DNA of 64,000 nucleotides from Sphingopyxis sp. OPL5 (GTDB taxonomy: Bacteria; Pseudomonadota; Alphaproteobacteria; Sphingomonadales; Sphingomonadaceae): contig NZ_CP060725.1 in assembly GCF_003797775.2 (NCBI RefSeq), positions 2,722,001 through 2,786,000 of the forward strand, in the 5' to 3' direction. This document shows, piece after piece, positions 21,026 to 29,058 of the stretch (position 1 is its first letter; each line of letters starts with the position of its first letter). A program made the translations under genes and the position numbers. The notes beneath the pieces were generated by a model. That model saw only the letters and a program-made list of their open reading frames with translations. It was not told the DNA's origin and did not search any database.

Positions 21026-22878
21026 CAGCCTTTCGCCCCCGCCACATATTCCGCGACATTCTGCGCCAGCACGTCGAGCGGCACATTGCCGCCTTTGACC
21101 ACGACATCGTCGAAATCGCGCAGATCGTATTTCGCACCGAGCGCCTTTTGCGCCAGCCCGCGCTGGCGCACGATCTCGCTATGCCCGACCTTGTAGCCGC
21201 AAGCCTGCCCGGCCCAGCTGCAATAGCGATCGACCTCGCTCGATACTTCGAGCGGGTTCGAGCCATTCTCCTTGACGAAAAACTCGACCCCCTGCTCGCG
21301 TGTCCAGCGCTTGGCGTGCAGCCCGGTATCGACGACGAGGCGGCAGGCGCGGAAGGCGAGCGACTGGAGATAGCCGAGCCGCCCGACCTCGAAATCGTAG
21401 TAGAGGCCGAGTTCGTCGGCGAGCTGTTCGGCGTAGAGCGCCCAGCCTTCGCTATAGGCGTTGAACGCCAGCATCGTGCGGATCAGCGGCATCTGGTTGG
21501 CATATTCGCCCTGCCAGGCGTGGCCGGGGATCGCTTCGTGCATCGCGAGGTCGGGCAGCGAATATTTGCTGTGCAACTCGGTGGTGCGCAGGTTGATCCA
21601 GAATTTCCCCGGGATCGTGCCGTCGATCGATCCCGCGCCGCCATAGGCTGCCGGTGCCCCCGGCTCCTCGGCGAGCGGCAGGCGCTTGACCTCGACATTG
21701 CCCTTCACCAGCGTGCGGAAGGCGCGCGGCAGCTCGGCGCGGATCTTGCCGAGCCAGGTCTGGATATAGGCGACGATCTCGGCGCGGCCCGCGTCATTGT
21801 CGGGGAATTTATATTTGGGGTCCTTGGCGAGCGCGTTCATGCGGTCGCCGACCGAGCCTTGCGTATAGCCGATCTTGCGCAGGATCGGGTCCATCTGACC
21901 GTGCAGCGTGGCGAGCTCGTCGCGGCCCATCGCGTGAACCTCGTCGGGGGTCATCCGCGTCGTGGTGCTGGCGCGCAGGCCCCAGGCATACCATTCGTCG
22001 CCGCCCGGCCGCGCCCACATACCGGCATCCATCGTCGCTTTCGGGCGCTGCGCCTTCATCTCGGCCAGCTGGCGTTCGAGCGCCGCGGCGACTGGCCCCG
22101 TGACGATCGCCCCCGCGCGCTGGCCCCAGTCGCCGGCGATCCCCGCCGCCTTCGTCCGCGTGGCGAGGCTGTCGACCATGCCGCCGCCCGCCTTGGCATC
22201 GGCAAGGCTCGCTTCCATCTGCTTGACCGCCTTGTCGATCAGGAAGGCGGGGGCAATCATGCCCTGGCCGCCAGCCGATTTCAGCCGCTCGGTCTCGCCA
22301 TCGAGCACGCCGGGAAAAGCATTGAGCCGTGACAGATAGGCTTCGGCGTCGCCAGCGCTCTTCACCGGATGATCGCTGTCGAGGAATTTGGGAACGTCGA
22401 GATAGGCACCGACATTCTGGATCACGACATAGGGGGTGTTGCGCCAGCCGCCGACCGCGACGTCGCCATAGGGCAGGGCAAAGCCGTCGAGCGCGACGCT
22501 GTACGCGCTGTCGACAACCGCCAGGCTGGTGCGTGTCTTATGGTCGAGGCCCGCCTTGTCGAAAGCGCGGACACGCGCGAGGTCGGCCTTCAGTGTCTCG
22601 GTGAGCGCCTTCACCCCCGTCGGCGAGCGATCGCCGAGCTTGCCGCGTTCGGCGGCGCGCGCGCCGGTGTCGATGCCGAGCGAGGTCGCGCTCTCGGGCG
22701 ACTGCGCGAGCAGATTGTCCGCGATCGAGGTCAGCAGCGCGTCCGCCGCGCTCGGGCGCGGGCCGGTGATGATCGTTTCAGCGACGGCGGAACCGGCAAC
22801 GGCGAAGCTCGCGGTGCCGGCACCGAGCGCGGCGAGCGTGTGGCGGCGGCTGACGGGGGTGGAAAGACTGTCGTGCAC
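21025..22878 (-). CDS. DUF885 family protein, Tat-type signal, putative metallopeptidase
   Basis: 617 aa. The N-terminus has a twin-arginine-like signal (VSRRHTLAALGAGTASFAVAG). The DUF885 zinc motif HEAIPGHAWQ is present near residue 445, with YSEGWALYAEQLADE following, which supplies the downstream Glu. DUF885 proteins resemble M32 carboxypeptidases and are taken to be peptidases, mostly untested. Translationally coupled to the DUF2268-like gene. Confidence 0.88.
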   Translation of the reverse strand: MHDSLSTPVSRRHTLAALGAGTASFAVAGSAVAETIITGPRPSAADALLTSIADNLLAQSPESATSLGIDTGARAAERGKLGDRSPTGVKALTETLKADLARVRAFDKAGLDHKTRTSLAVVDSAYSVALDGFALPYGDVAVGGWRNTPYVVIQNVGAYLDVPKFLDSDHPVKSAGDAEAYLSRLNAFPGVLDGETERLKSAGGQGMIAPAFLIDKAVKQMEASLADAKAGGGMVDSLATRTKAAGIAGDWGQRAGAIVTGPVAAALERQLAEMKAQRPKATMDAGMWARPGGDEWYAWGLRASTTTRMTPDEVHAMGRDELATLHGQMDPILRKIGYTQGSVGDRMNALAKDPKYKFPDNDAGRAEIVAYIQTWLGKIRAELPRAFRTLVKGNVEVKRLPLAEEPGAPAAYGGAGSIDGTIPGKFWINLRTTELHSKYSLPDLAMHEAIPGHAWQGEYANQMPLIRTMLAFNAYSEGWALYAEQLADELGLYYDFEVGRLGYLQSLAFRACRLVVDTGLHAKRWTREQGVEFFVKENGSNPLEVSSEVDRYCSWAGQACGYKVGHSEIVRQRGLAQKALGAKYDLRDFDDVVVKGGNVPLDVLAQNVAEYVAGAKG

Positions 22879-23004
22879 TTGGCGGCTCCCTGCGACTTTG
22901 TTTCTTCTGAAACCTGTCTAGGCGGCGCCGCGCGGGGGTCAACGAAAAGGGGTCGGGAAAGCCGTTGGCTCGCCCGACCCCCGTCGAAAACTATGGTGCG
23001 TTTG

Positions 23005-23400
23005 TCAGTCGGTGAGGTCGGCGGGCACGGTGCCGCCGTTCGCGGCGAGTTCGCGCATGACCGCCTTGATCAGCCAGATGTTCATTTCGGCGCTGCCGTC
23101 GAGCGCGCCGGTATAGCCAAGCTCGGTCGCCAGTTCCTTGCGGTTGGCCAGGCTCGGGTCGAGGTCGAGCAGCTTCATCAAATCGACGATCGAGGTGCGC
23201 CAGTTGAGATCCTGTCCGGCGTTGGCGGCCTGTGCGGTCAGGATCGCGACGACATCGACGTCGCTGATCGCCACGGGGGCGGCTGGGACGGGCTGCGGCG
23301 CGGCGGGGGCGCTGGTGGTTGCGGCGACGGGGGGAGCAGGCACGGCGGCCTCCGCCTTCTTGCCGAAAATCGCGTCTTTGATCGAACTGAAAATACCCAT
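23005..23400 (-). CDS. DUF3597 domain protein
   Basis: 131 aa from the ATG at 23400. It starts MGIFSSIKDAIFGKK, as DUF3597 proteins do, then an Ala/Pro-rich linker (residues about 18-48), then a conserved helical domain (NWRTSIVDLMKLLDLDPSLA, ELATELGYTG, MNIWLIKAVM). The function is unknown. A structured C-terminal domain on a flexible linker suggests a small scaffold or adaptor. Confidence 0.85.
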   Translation of the reverse strand: MGIFSSIKDAIFGKKAEAAVPAPPVAATTSAPAAPQPVPAAPVAISDVDVVAILTAQAANAGQDLNWRTSIVDLMKLLDLDPSLANRKELATELGYTGALDGSAEMNIWLIKAVMRELAANGGTVPADLTD

Positions 23401-23579
23401 GATGATGCTCCCACTTGTGGCGGCGATGCGGACCCCGGGGGCGGAGTCGCACGGCCGCAGGTTAAGCTTGGCCACAGCGAAATGACAGCCGAATGAACGG
23501 CTCGTCCTCCGCCCGCGCGCTGCTATGATAATGCGCGGGCGGGCAGTTCGATCCCGCGCCGCTATGGGAGCATAAAACC

Positions 23580-24182
23580 ATGAATCTGACCGATATCCTC
23601 GCCCAGGCCGGCGGCATCGAATCGATGGCGAAGGAATTGGGCGTCCCGCCCGGACTCGCGAAACAGGGCGCGGAGGCGCTGCTCCCGGCGATCCTCGGCG
23701 GTTTCAAGAAACAGGCGCAGGGCGGCGGCGGGATCGAAGGCCTCGGCGGGCTGCTCGCCGGTCTCGGCGGCGGAGGCCTGCTCGACGCGGTACTCGCGCC
23801 GCAGGCGACCCCGGTCGAACAGGGCAATGACGTGCTCGGCCAGATCTTCGGGTCGAAGGATGTCAGCCGCTCGGTCGCGGGCGACGCGGCGGCGAAGACC
23901 GGAATCGACGCCGGCACGCTCAAAAAGATGCTGCCGATCCTCGCGATGCTCGTTGCGGGTTATATGGCGAAGCAGGGCGGCAACGAAGGCGGCGGCGGGC
24001 TGACGGGCGGTTTGGGCGGCATGCTCGGCAATGTGCTGGGTGGCGCATTGGGTGGTGGCGCGGCGCCTGCCTCGGGTAGCAGCGGCGGCGCGTTGGGCGG
24101 GCTTGGCAGCCTGCTCGACCTCGATGGCGACGGCAACCCGCTCGACGACATCATCGGCATGGCCGGCAAGCTCAGGGGCTAA
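23580..24182 (+). CDS. DUF937-type protein with a C-terminal DxDGDG loop
   Basis: 200 aa. DUF937-like start (NLTDILAQAGGIESMAKELG, then LLPAILGGFKKQ). The middle is rich in Gly (GGLTGGLGGMLGNVLGGALGG). The tail LLDLDGDGNPLDDIIGMAG matches the tail of the 118-aa protein at 19736, with the same calcium-loop spacing. No signal peptide. Function unknown. Confidence 0.72.
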   Translation: MNLTDILAQAGGIESMAKELGVPPGLAKQGAEALLPAILGGFKKQAQGGGGIEGLGGLLAGLGGGGLLDAVLAPQATPVEQGNDVLGQIFGSKDVSRSVAGDAAAKTGIDAGTLKKMLPILAMLVAGYMAKQGGNEGGGGLTGGLGGMLGNVLGGALGGGAAPASGSSGGALGGLGSLLDLDGDGNPLDDIIGMAGKLRG

Positions 24183-24191
24183 AGCTCAAGC

Positions 24192-24213
24192 CCTCTCCCC
24201 TTCAGGGGAGGGG
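24192..24213. terminator. Hairpin between convergent genes
   Basis: CCTCTCCCC-TTCA-GGGGAGGGG, a 9-bp stem with one G-T pair and a 4-base loop, between the converging DUF937 and GNAT genes. It may end transcription from both sides, though no T-run follows. It belongs to the CCCCTCCC/GGGAGGGG hairpin type also seen at 43220, 47164 and 47301. Confidence 0.5.
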
Positions 24214-24221
24214 CTCAAGGC

Positions 24222-24833
24222 TCACGCCGCCATCAGGCGCAGTTCCTGACGAAAGTCCTCGTCCACCCCGATGCGGCTTCGCATCGGGGTGACGGCGCCA
24301 TCGCTGTCGCCGTCCCCTTCCTCGAACAGCGCACACGCGGCTTCGCCGCCGCGCGCGAGGCTATAGCGCTGGGCGATCTGGCCGGTCGGCCGGAAGCCGA
24401 GCTTGCGCAGCACCGCGCCCGACGCCGGATTGTCGGTGAAGTGGCCGGCGGTCAGCCGGGGCAGGTTCATCGCGCGCGCGATGCGGATCAACTGGCGCCC
24501 CGCCTCGGTTGCGAAACCCAGCCCCCAATAGGGGCGGGCGATCCAGTAACCCATTTCCAGCGTGCCGTCTGGCGCGGGCGAAATGCCGCAGCCGCCGACG
24601 AGGCGCGGCGACCCGCCCGTGCGGTTGAAGATCAGGAAACGCGGCTCGGCAGGGTTGATCGGCTTGGCGAGGAATTCCATCGCCTGTTCCTCGCGGTACG
24701 GCCAGGGCGCGGTGGCGAGGTTGCGGACCACGCCTTCCTCGCCGATCGCCTTGGCGAGCGCCGGGGCATCTTCCTGCCAGCCGGGCCGCAGCAATAATCT
24801 TTCGGTTCTTGCGAACATCGTCTTCACTCCCAT
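24222..24833 (-). CDS. GNAT-family N-acetyltransferase (RimJ/RimL type)
   Basis: 203 aa. RimJ/RimL-like start (MFARTERLLLRPGWQEDAPAL), the core EMGYWIARPYWGLGFATEAG with the acetyl-CoA loop, and the helix NPASGAVLRKLGFRPTG. The substrate is unknown. Two in-frame ATGs (24833, 24818) are possible starts. The last 25 or so residues are encoded across a perfect palindrome (24264-24291) and look unlike a GNAT tail. Confidence 0.88.
   Translation of the reverse strand: MGVKTMFARTERLLLRPGWQEDAPALAKAIGEEGVVRNLATAPWPYREEQAMEFLAKPINPAEPRFLIFNRTGGSPRLVGGCGISPAPDGTLEMGYWIARPYWGLGFATEAGRQLIRIARAMNLPRLTAGHFTDNPASGAVLRKLGFRPTGQIAQRYSLARGGEAACALFEEGDGDSDGAVTPMRSRIGVDEDFRQELRLMAA
24264..24291. repeat. REP-like palindrome inside a coding end
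   Basis: CACCCCGATGCG-GCTT-CGCATCGGGGTG: perfect 12-bp stem with a 4-base loop, lying within the last codons of the GNAT gene. Its shape (C/G-rich arm, small purine/pyrimidine loop, GTGAC after it) matches the intergenic REP-like arms of this genome. Confidence 0.7.
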
Positions 24834-24954
24834 TTGCCTGTCGCCCTGGCGCCAGATGGTGACGCTTTGACGACAGGCGATGAAGAGGGAGATGATCGGC
24901 CCGATTTTCGCGCCCGTTCGCCGATGGTGGCGCCATGCGCCGGAAAACGGGCAA

Positions 24955-24992
24955 GAAAAAAGGGAGACCGGGGGCGACCCGTCTCCCTCTTT
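24955..24992 (-). terminator. Rho-independent terminator for rplU-rpmA
   Basis: On the minus strand: AGGGAGACGGG, a short loop, CCCGGTCTCCCT with one bulged base, then TTTTTTCTTG. A strong stem followed by six T is a textbook terminator. It lies about 75 bases after the rpmA stop. Confidence 0.85.
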
Positions 24993-25067
24993 TCGAACTT
25001 TGTTTCCGCTGGCGCGGAAAGGACCGTTCCGGGTCATCCCTTGGTGGACGACCCTGGAAGATCGTCC

Positions 25068-25337
25068 TTATTCGGCAGCTTCCGCCATGGCGTCGACCGA
25101 CACATATTTGCGGCCAAGCTTGCCATCATGGAATCGGACATGGCCTTCGGCGGTCGCGAACAGGGTGTGATCCTTGCCCATGCCGACGTTGACGCCCGGA
25201 TAGACGCGGGTACCGCGCTGACGCACGATGATGTTGCCGCCGATCACTTCCTGACCGCCGAACTTCTTCACGCCAAGGCGGCGGCCGGCTGAGTCGCGAC
25301 CGTTGCGCGATGAACCGCCTGCTTTTTTATGTGCCAT
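25068..25337 (-). CDS. rpmA: 50S ribosomal protein L27
   Basis: 89 aa, standard length, starting [20 protein letters not shown] with the flexible N-terminus that reaches the peptidyl-transferase centre, and [18 protein letters not shown] in the core. No Firmicutes-type cleaved leader. Second gene of the rplU-rpmA operon, 48 bases after rplU. Confidence 0.98.
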   Translation of the reverse strand: MAHKKAGGSSRNGRDSAGRRLGVKKFGGQEVIGGNIIVRQRGTRVYPGVNVGMGKDHTLFATAEGHVRFHDGKLGRKYVSVDAMAEAAE

Positions 25338-25385
25338 GACTGATGCTCCTTAGTTCGTTCGAGAGGCCGAGCCGCGTTGCCGCGC

Positions 25386-25847
25386 TCAGGCGTCCTTCTT
25401 GGGGGCTGCCTTCTTGGCAGCGGGCTTCTTGGCGGGCGCTTCGGCAGCGGCTTCGGCCTTCGGGGCAGCAGCCTTCTTGGGCGCGGCGTCCTTCGCGGGA
25501 GCAGCCTCTTCCTTCGGAGCGGCTTCCTTCTTCGGCGCGGCCTTCTTGGCTTCGCCGACGGCGAGGATGCGCAGCAGCGTCAGCGACTGACGGTGGCCGT
25601 TGCGGCGACGGTAGTTGTGCCGGCGGCGCTTCTTGAAGACGATGACCTTTTCGCCGCGCGTCTGGGCGATGATCTCGGCCGAAACGACGAGGCCGTCGGC
25701 GCTCTTCACTTCGCCGCCGTCACCGGCCAGCAGGATGTCGCCGAGCGACACGGTGTCGCCAGCTTCACCGGCGATCTTCTCGACGGCGATTTTGTCTCCG
25801 GCGGCGACGCGATACTGCTTGCCGCCCGTGCGCACGATTGCGAACAT
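25386..25847 (-). CDS. rplU: 50S ribosomal protein L21 with a basic tail
   Basis: 153 aa. Residues 1-100 are a complete L21 ([34 protein letters not shown]). Residues about 101-153 are an added Lys/Ala/Pro/Glu low-complexity tail ([20 protein letters not shown] and so on). E. coli L21 is about 103 aa, so the tail is an extension. Such tails are common in alphaproteobacterial L21; the function is unclear. The ATG at 25847 is chosen because MFAIV is the family start. Confidence 0.97.
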   Translation of the reverse strand: MFAIVRTGGKQYRVAAGDKIAVEKIAGEAGDTVSLGDILLAGDGGEVKSADGLVVSAEIIAQTRGEKVIVFKKRRRHNYRRRNGHRQSLTLLRILAVGEAKKAAPKKEAAPKEEAAPAKDAAPKKAAAPKAEAAAEAPAKKPAAKKAAPKKDA

Positions 25848-26076
25848 GGTCTTCCATCCAATCAAAAAACTAAATCACCCGCGCACCAGTCCCCTGCCAA
25901 GGCAGGCGATTTTTCCGGCATGCGGGAAAGTCAGGCCCACTAACGAGCCAAGCCCGAGCTGTCAACCGCATATTACCGTCGTTTTTGCGGTTTTTGGCAA
26001 GGCGGGGCAGGGTTGCGGCGCTCAGCCCCGATTCGCCCCTTGCCGCCCGGCGCCCGCCCCCATATCAGGGGCGGCG

Positions 26077-26595
26077 ATGAAGCGCTTCCTTCTTTTGCTC
26101 TCGATCGCCGCGGCGCCGCTGGCCTTGTCGGCCTGCGCGGCGGCGCAGGCGCCCGCCGCCCCGTCGCTCGCCAAGCGCGCGGTCGAGGGACGGCTCAACG
26201 TCGCGCCGACCCCTGTCGTGGTGCCGCCGCCGGGTCCCTTGCCCGCCGATCTCGCCGGCCGCCTCGCGCGCTGGGAATCGGATGGCGCCGCCGGACAGCA
26301 GGCCTTCGCCGCCGAACGCGATGCCACGGCTCGGCTGGTCAATGCCGCCGCGGGGGCCGAGGTGGCGAGCGAGCGCTGGGTCGTTGCCGAACAGGCGATC
26401 TCGCGCCTCACCGCTGCGCGCGCGCCGATCACCGGCGCGCTCGCCGACATCGAACGCCTTTATATCGAGCGCAGCGTCGACGAGGCGATCGACGGCCTGC
26501 CCGACATCTATGCCCTGCGCGACCGGTTGTCGGAGCAGGTGTCGGCGCAGGATGCGGTGATCGAGGCGCTGAACGCACAGCTGCCGGGGGAATAG
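26077..26595 (+). CDS. Putative lipoprotein, helical
   Basis: 172 aa. Signal peptide with lipobox LALSAC (Cys about residue 20). An Ala/Pro-rich linker (PTPVVVPPPGPLPADL) leads into a helical domain with many Ala, Glu and Arg residues, likely coiled coil (residues about 70-170). No family recognised. It converges with pspF, 44 bases away. Confidence 0.65.
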   Translation: MKRFLLLLSIAAAPLALSACAAAQAPAAPSLAKRAVEGRLNVAPTPVVVPPPGPLPADLAGRLARWESDGAAGQQAFAAERDATARLVNAAAGAEVASERWVVAEQAISRLTAARAPITGALADIERLYIERSVDEAIDGLPDIYALRDRLSEQVSAQDAVIEALNAQLPGE

Positions 26596-26604
26596 GCGAA
26601 CAAT

Positions 26605-26633
26605 CCTCCCCATCGCTGCGCGACAAGGAGGAT
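26605..26633. repeat. 29-base dispersed repeat (family A), copy 1
   Basis: CCTCCCCATCGCTGCGCGAC... 29 bases ending GGAGGAT; ATCCTCC/GGAGGAT ends can pair. It is nearly identical to the inverted copy at 48000-48028 and related to 48108-48136 and 53645-53673. It lies between the convergent lipoprotein and pspF genes. Confidence 0.65.
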
Positions 26634-26639
26634 CGGTCC

Positions 26640-27662
26640 TCAATTCAACCCATGCTTCTTCAGCGCATGGCGGATCTGGTCGTAACTCAGCCCCAGCGCC
26701 TCGGCGGCGATCTTCTGGTTGAAGCGGCAGCGCGCCATCGTGTCGGACAATATCTGCTTTTCATAGGCGTCGACCGCCGCGCGCAAATCGCTGACCGTGC
26801 CCGACGGCGGCGCGACGGGCGCGGGCGCCGTGTCCGATAGCGCCGTCGATGATTCGGCTTTCGCCGCGACCTTGCGCACCGCCGGCTGCCAGGGGCTCGC
26901 GAAGGGATCGAAGCTCAAGGCGTCGACCGGCTTTTCGGGGTCCGCCCAGCGATAGATGGCGCGCTCGATCACGTTGCGCAGCTCGCGGACATTGCCCGGC
27001 CAGTCGTGCCCCTCCATCGCCGCGAGCGCGCGCGGACCGAAGCCCGGCCATTCGTCCCAGCCGAGTACCGCCGCCATGCGCTGGCCGAAATAGGTCGCGA
27101 GCACCTCGATATCGCCTTCGCGCGCGCGTAGCGGGGGCAGGGTGATCACCTCGAACGACAGCCGGTCGAGCAAATCGGCGCGGAACCGATTGTCGTCGAC
27201 CAGTGCCGGCAGATGTTCGTTGGTCGCCGCGACGATGCGCACATCGACACGCAGCGGGCGCGACGATCCGACACGCGTCACCTCGCCATATTCGACCGCG
27301 CGCAGCAACCGTTCCTGCGCCCCCATCGACAGGGTGGCGAGTTCGTCGAGAAACAGCGTGCCGCCGTCGGCTTCCTCGAAGCGTCCGGCGCGGGTGCGCG
27401 TCGCACCGGTGAAGGCGCCCGCCTCGTGCCCGAACAACTCCGATTCGATCAGCGTCTCGGGCATCGCGGCGCAGTTCATGATGACATAGGGCTTGTCCCA
27501 CCGCGTCGACAGGCGGTGGAGGCGTTCGGCGATCAGTTCCTTGCCGGTACCGCGCTCGCCGATCACCAGCACCGGGCGGTCGAGCGACGCGGCGAGGCTG
27601 GCGCGCTCGACCGAGTCCTGAAAGGCCGCCGACTGGCCGATGAATTGGCTTTCGCGTTCCAT
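26640..27662 (-). CDS. pspF: Psp operon transcriptional activator PspF
   Basis: 340 aa. A sigma-54 activator without receiver domain: AAA+ domain with Walker A GERGTGKE, the sigma-54-contacting loop EAGAFTGATR, and Walker B GGTLFLDELATL. The C-terminal Fis-type helix-turn-helix is NQKIAAEALGLSYDQIRHALKKHGLN (read in pieces). In enterobacteria PspA holds PspF inactive until the membrane is damaged. The ATG at 27662 (MERESQFIGQS) matches the family start; an upstream frame adds 12 residues. It is divergent from the psp genes. Confidence 0.94.
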   Translation of the reverse strand: MERESQFIGQSAAFQDSVERASLAASLDRPVLVIGERGTGKELIAERLHRLSTRWDKPYVIMNCAAMPETLIESELFGHEAGAFTGATRTRAGRFEEADGGTLFLDELATLSMGAQERLLRAVEYGEVTRVGSSRPLRVDVRIVAATNEHLPALVDDNRFRADLLDRLSFEVITLPPLRAREGDIEVLATYFGQRMAAVLGWDEWPGFGPRALAAMEGHDWPGNVRELRNVIERAIYRWADPEKPVDALSFDPFASPWQPAVRKVAAKAESSTALSDTAPAPVAPPSGTVSDLRAAVDAYEKQILSDTMARCRFNQKIAAEALGLSYDQIRHALKKHGLN

Positions 27663-27669
27663 TCCCAAT

Positions 27670-27698
27670 GATTGGCAAAATTTCCCGCTGATTGGCAA
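27670..27698. promoter_or_regulatory. Direct repeats, candidate PspF enhancer (UAS)
   Basis: GATTGGCAA occurs at 27670-27678 and again at 27690-27698, 20 bases (about two helical turns) apart, and 65-90 bases upstream of the sigma-54 promoter. This is where activator sites of sigma-54 promoters lie. PspF binding is inferred from position. Confidence 0.4.
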
Positions 27699-27762
27699 GT
27701 CAAATCGGCGCGAAAGGGCATTTCAGTGTGAAGTTGGGCTGTTTTGCGCCCTTCGCCGCAAT

Positions 27763-27778
27763 TGGCACGCTCTCTGCA
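27763..27778 (+). promoter_or_regulatory. Sigma-54 (RpoN) promoter of the psp operon
   Basis: TGGCACGCTCTCTGCA has the GG of the -24 element and the GC of the -12 element at exactly the required 10-base spacing (consensus TGGCACn5TTGCA). It lies between divergent pspF and the 57-aa gene. With PspF adjacent this is a high-value match. Transcription should begin near 27790. Confidence 0.85.
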
Positions 27779-27836
27779 TTACATCATACGAACCGGCGCA
27801 ACTCGCACCGGTGCAGCGAAAAAGGGACTGACGATC

Positions 27837-28010
27837 ATGAAGCCGATTTTTGCCCAAACCGCCACCTTCGCGCTCAGCGCGCTCGGCGCTCTGGCGATCC
27901 TCGTCGGCGTGATCGACCAGCCCCAAGTCGCCTTCGGCATCGCCGCTTCCCCGGGCGGGATGGCGATCGCGGCCGCTGCAGCAACCCCGGCGGTCAGCCA
28001 GATGGCTTGA
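27837..28010 (+). CDS. 57-aa membrane or exported microprotein, first gene after the sigma-54 promoter
   Basis: 57 aa: MKPIFAQTATFALSALGALAILVGVIDQ begins the protein (split here for reading: one hydrophobic helix at residues about 8-25), followed by an Ala-rich tail. It is the first gene transcribed from the sigma-54 promoter and is separated from pspA by a terminator-like hairpin. No family recognised. It could be an exported small protein or a membrane-stress peptide. It may be missed in automatic annotation because of its size. Confidence 0.6.
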   Translation: MKPIFAQTATFALSALGALAILVGVIDQPQVAFGIAASPGGMAIAAAAATPAVSQMA

Positions 28011-28016
28011 CCGGCA

Positions 28017-28067
28017 CTGGTGCCGGGGCACTCTCCCCCCTTGCCCCGCCCCGGCACCAGCATTTTT
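28017..28067 (+). terminator. Terminator or attenuator between the 57-aa gene and pspA
   Basis: CTGGTGCCGGGG (28017-28028) pairs perfectly with CCCCGGCACCAG (28049-28060); the loop is 20 bases and CATTTTT follows directly. It has the form of an intrinsic terminator, yet it stands between the only visible psp promoter and pspA. Partial read-through is the simplest reading. Confidence 0.7.
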
Positions 28068-28103
28068 AAACACGCAAGACGTTTCGATCAGGAGTTTAGT
28101 CAC

Positions 28104-28769
28104 ATGGGTATTTTTTCACGCACCCGCGACATCATCGCCGCCAACGTCACCGACCTGCTCGACCGCGCGGAGGATCCCGAAAAGATGATCCGCCAGATCA
28201 TCTTCGAGATGAACGAGACGCTCGTCGAAGTCCGCGCCTCCGCCGCCCGCACCATCGCGGACCAAAAGGAAATGCGCCGCCACATCACCAAGCTCGAAAG
28301 CCTGCAGGACAGCTGGAAGGAAAAGGCCGAACTCGCGCTGTCGAAGGACCGCGAAGACCTCGCCACCGCCGCGCTCGTCGAAAAGCAGAAGGCCGGCGAC
28401 ATGGCCGAGCGGCTGAAGAGCGAAATTTCGGTGCTCGACGACGCGCTCAAGGGTTATGAGAACGACATCGCCAAGCTGCAGAAGAAGCTCAGCGAAGCGC
28501 GTGCGCGCCAGTCGAACGTCTCGACCCGCCTCGAAAGCGCCGAGAATCGCTACAAGCTGCGCGAGATGACCAACGGCGACCGGGTCGAAGACGCCTTCTC
28601 GCGCTTCGAAATCCTCGAACGCCGCGTCGACGAGGCCGAAGGCCGTGCCGATGCGCTGGGTCTGGGTTACAAGAAGTCGCTCGACGAAGAGATCGCCGAA
28701 CTCCAGGCCGCCGACAAGGTCGCCGACGAGCTCGCCGCGCTCAAGGCGGCCCAGGCCAGCAAGAACTAA
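28104..28769 (+). CDS. pspA: Phage shock protein A
   Basis: 221 aa. PspA/IM30 family: an N-terminal amphipathic start MGIFSRTRDIIAANVTDLLD that binds membrane, conserved AEDPEKMIRQIIFEMNE, and then a long coiled coil. PspA oligomerises on damaged inner membrane (an ESCRT-III relative), limits proton leak, and inhibits PspF when free. A CAGGAG site precedes the ATG at 28104. Confidence 0.97.
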   Translation: MGIFSRTRDIIAANVTDLLDRAEDPEKMIRQIIFEMNETLVEVRASAARTIADQKEMRRHITKLESLQDSWKEKAELALSKDREDLATAALVEKQKAGDMAERLKSEISVLDDALKGYENDIAKLQKKLSEARARQSNVSTRLESAENRYKLREMTNGDRVEDAFSRFEILERRVDEAEGRADALGLGYKKSLDEEIAELQAADKVADELAALKAAQASKN

Positions 28770-28781
28770 GGAGCCGGACCG

Positions 28782-29057
28782 ATGGAAGAAGTGATTATCG
28801 TCCCGATCGTCATCGGCACTCTCTTCCTCGGTCTGCCCTGGCTCATCCTCCACTATGTGACCAAGTGGAAACAGGCCAAGACGCTGACCGGAGAAGATGA
28901 GCAGCTGCTCGACGAACTCTACGACACCGCCCGCCGGCTCGAAAACCGGCTCCACACCGTCGAACGCATCATCAGCGCCGACCATCCCGATTTCCGCCCC
29001 GCGGTTCGCAGCGATGAAGATCTGGCGCAACTCGAAAACCCGACCAGGAGGAACTGA
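28782..29057 (+). CDS. pspB: Phage shock protein B
   Basis: 91 aa. One membrane helix at residues 4-26 (EVIIVPIVIGTLFLGLPWLILHY, read in part) followed by WKQAKTLTGEDEQLLDELYD and the coiled-coil motif RLENRLHTVERIISAD. PspB with PspC senses stress in the inner membrane and recruits PspA. The same helix-plus-motif layout repeats in the five genes after pspC. Confidence 0.93.
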   Translation: MEEVIIVPIVIGTLFLGLPWLILHYVTKWKQAKTLTGEDEQLLDELYDTARRLENRLHTVERIISADHPDFRPAVRSDEDLAQLENPTRRN

Positions 29058-29058
29058 G

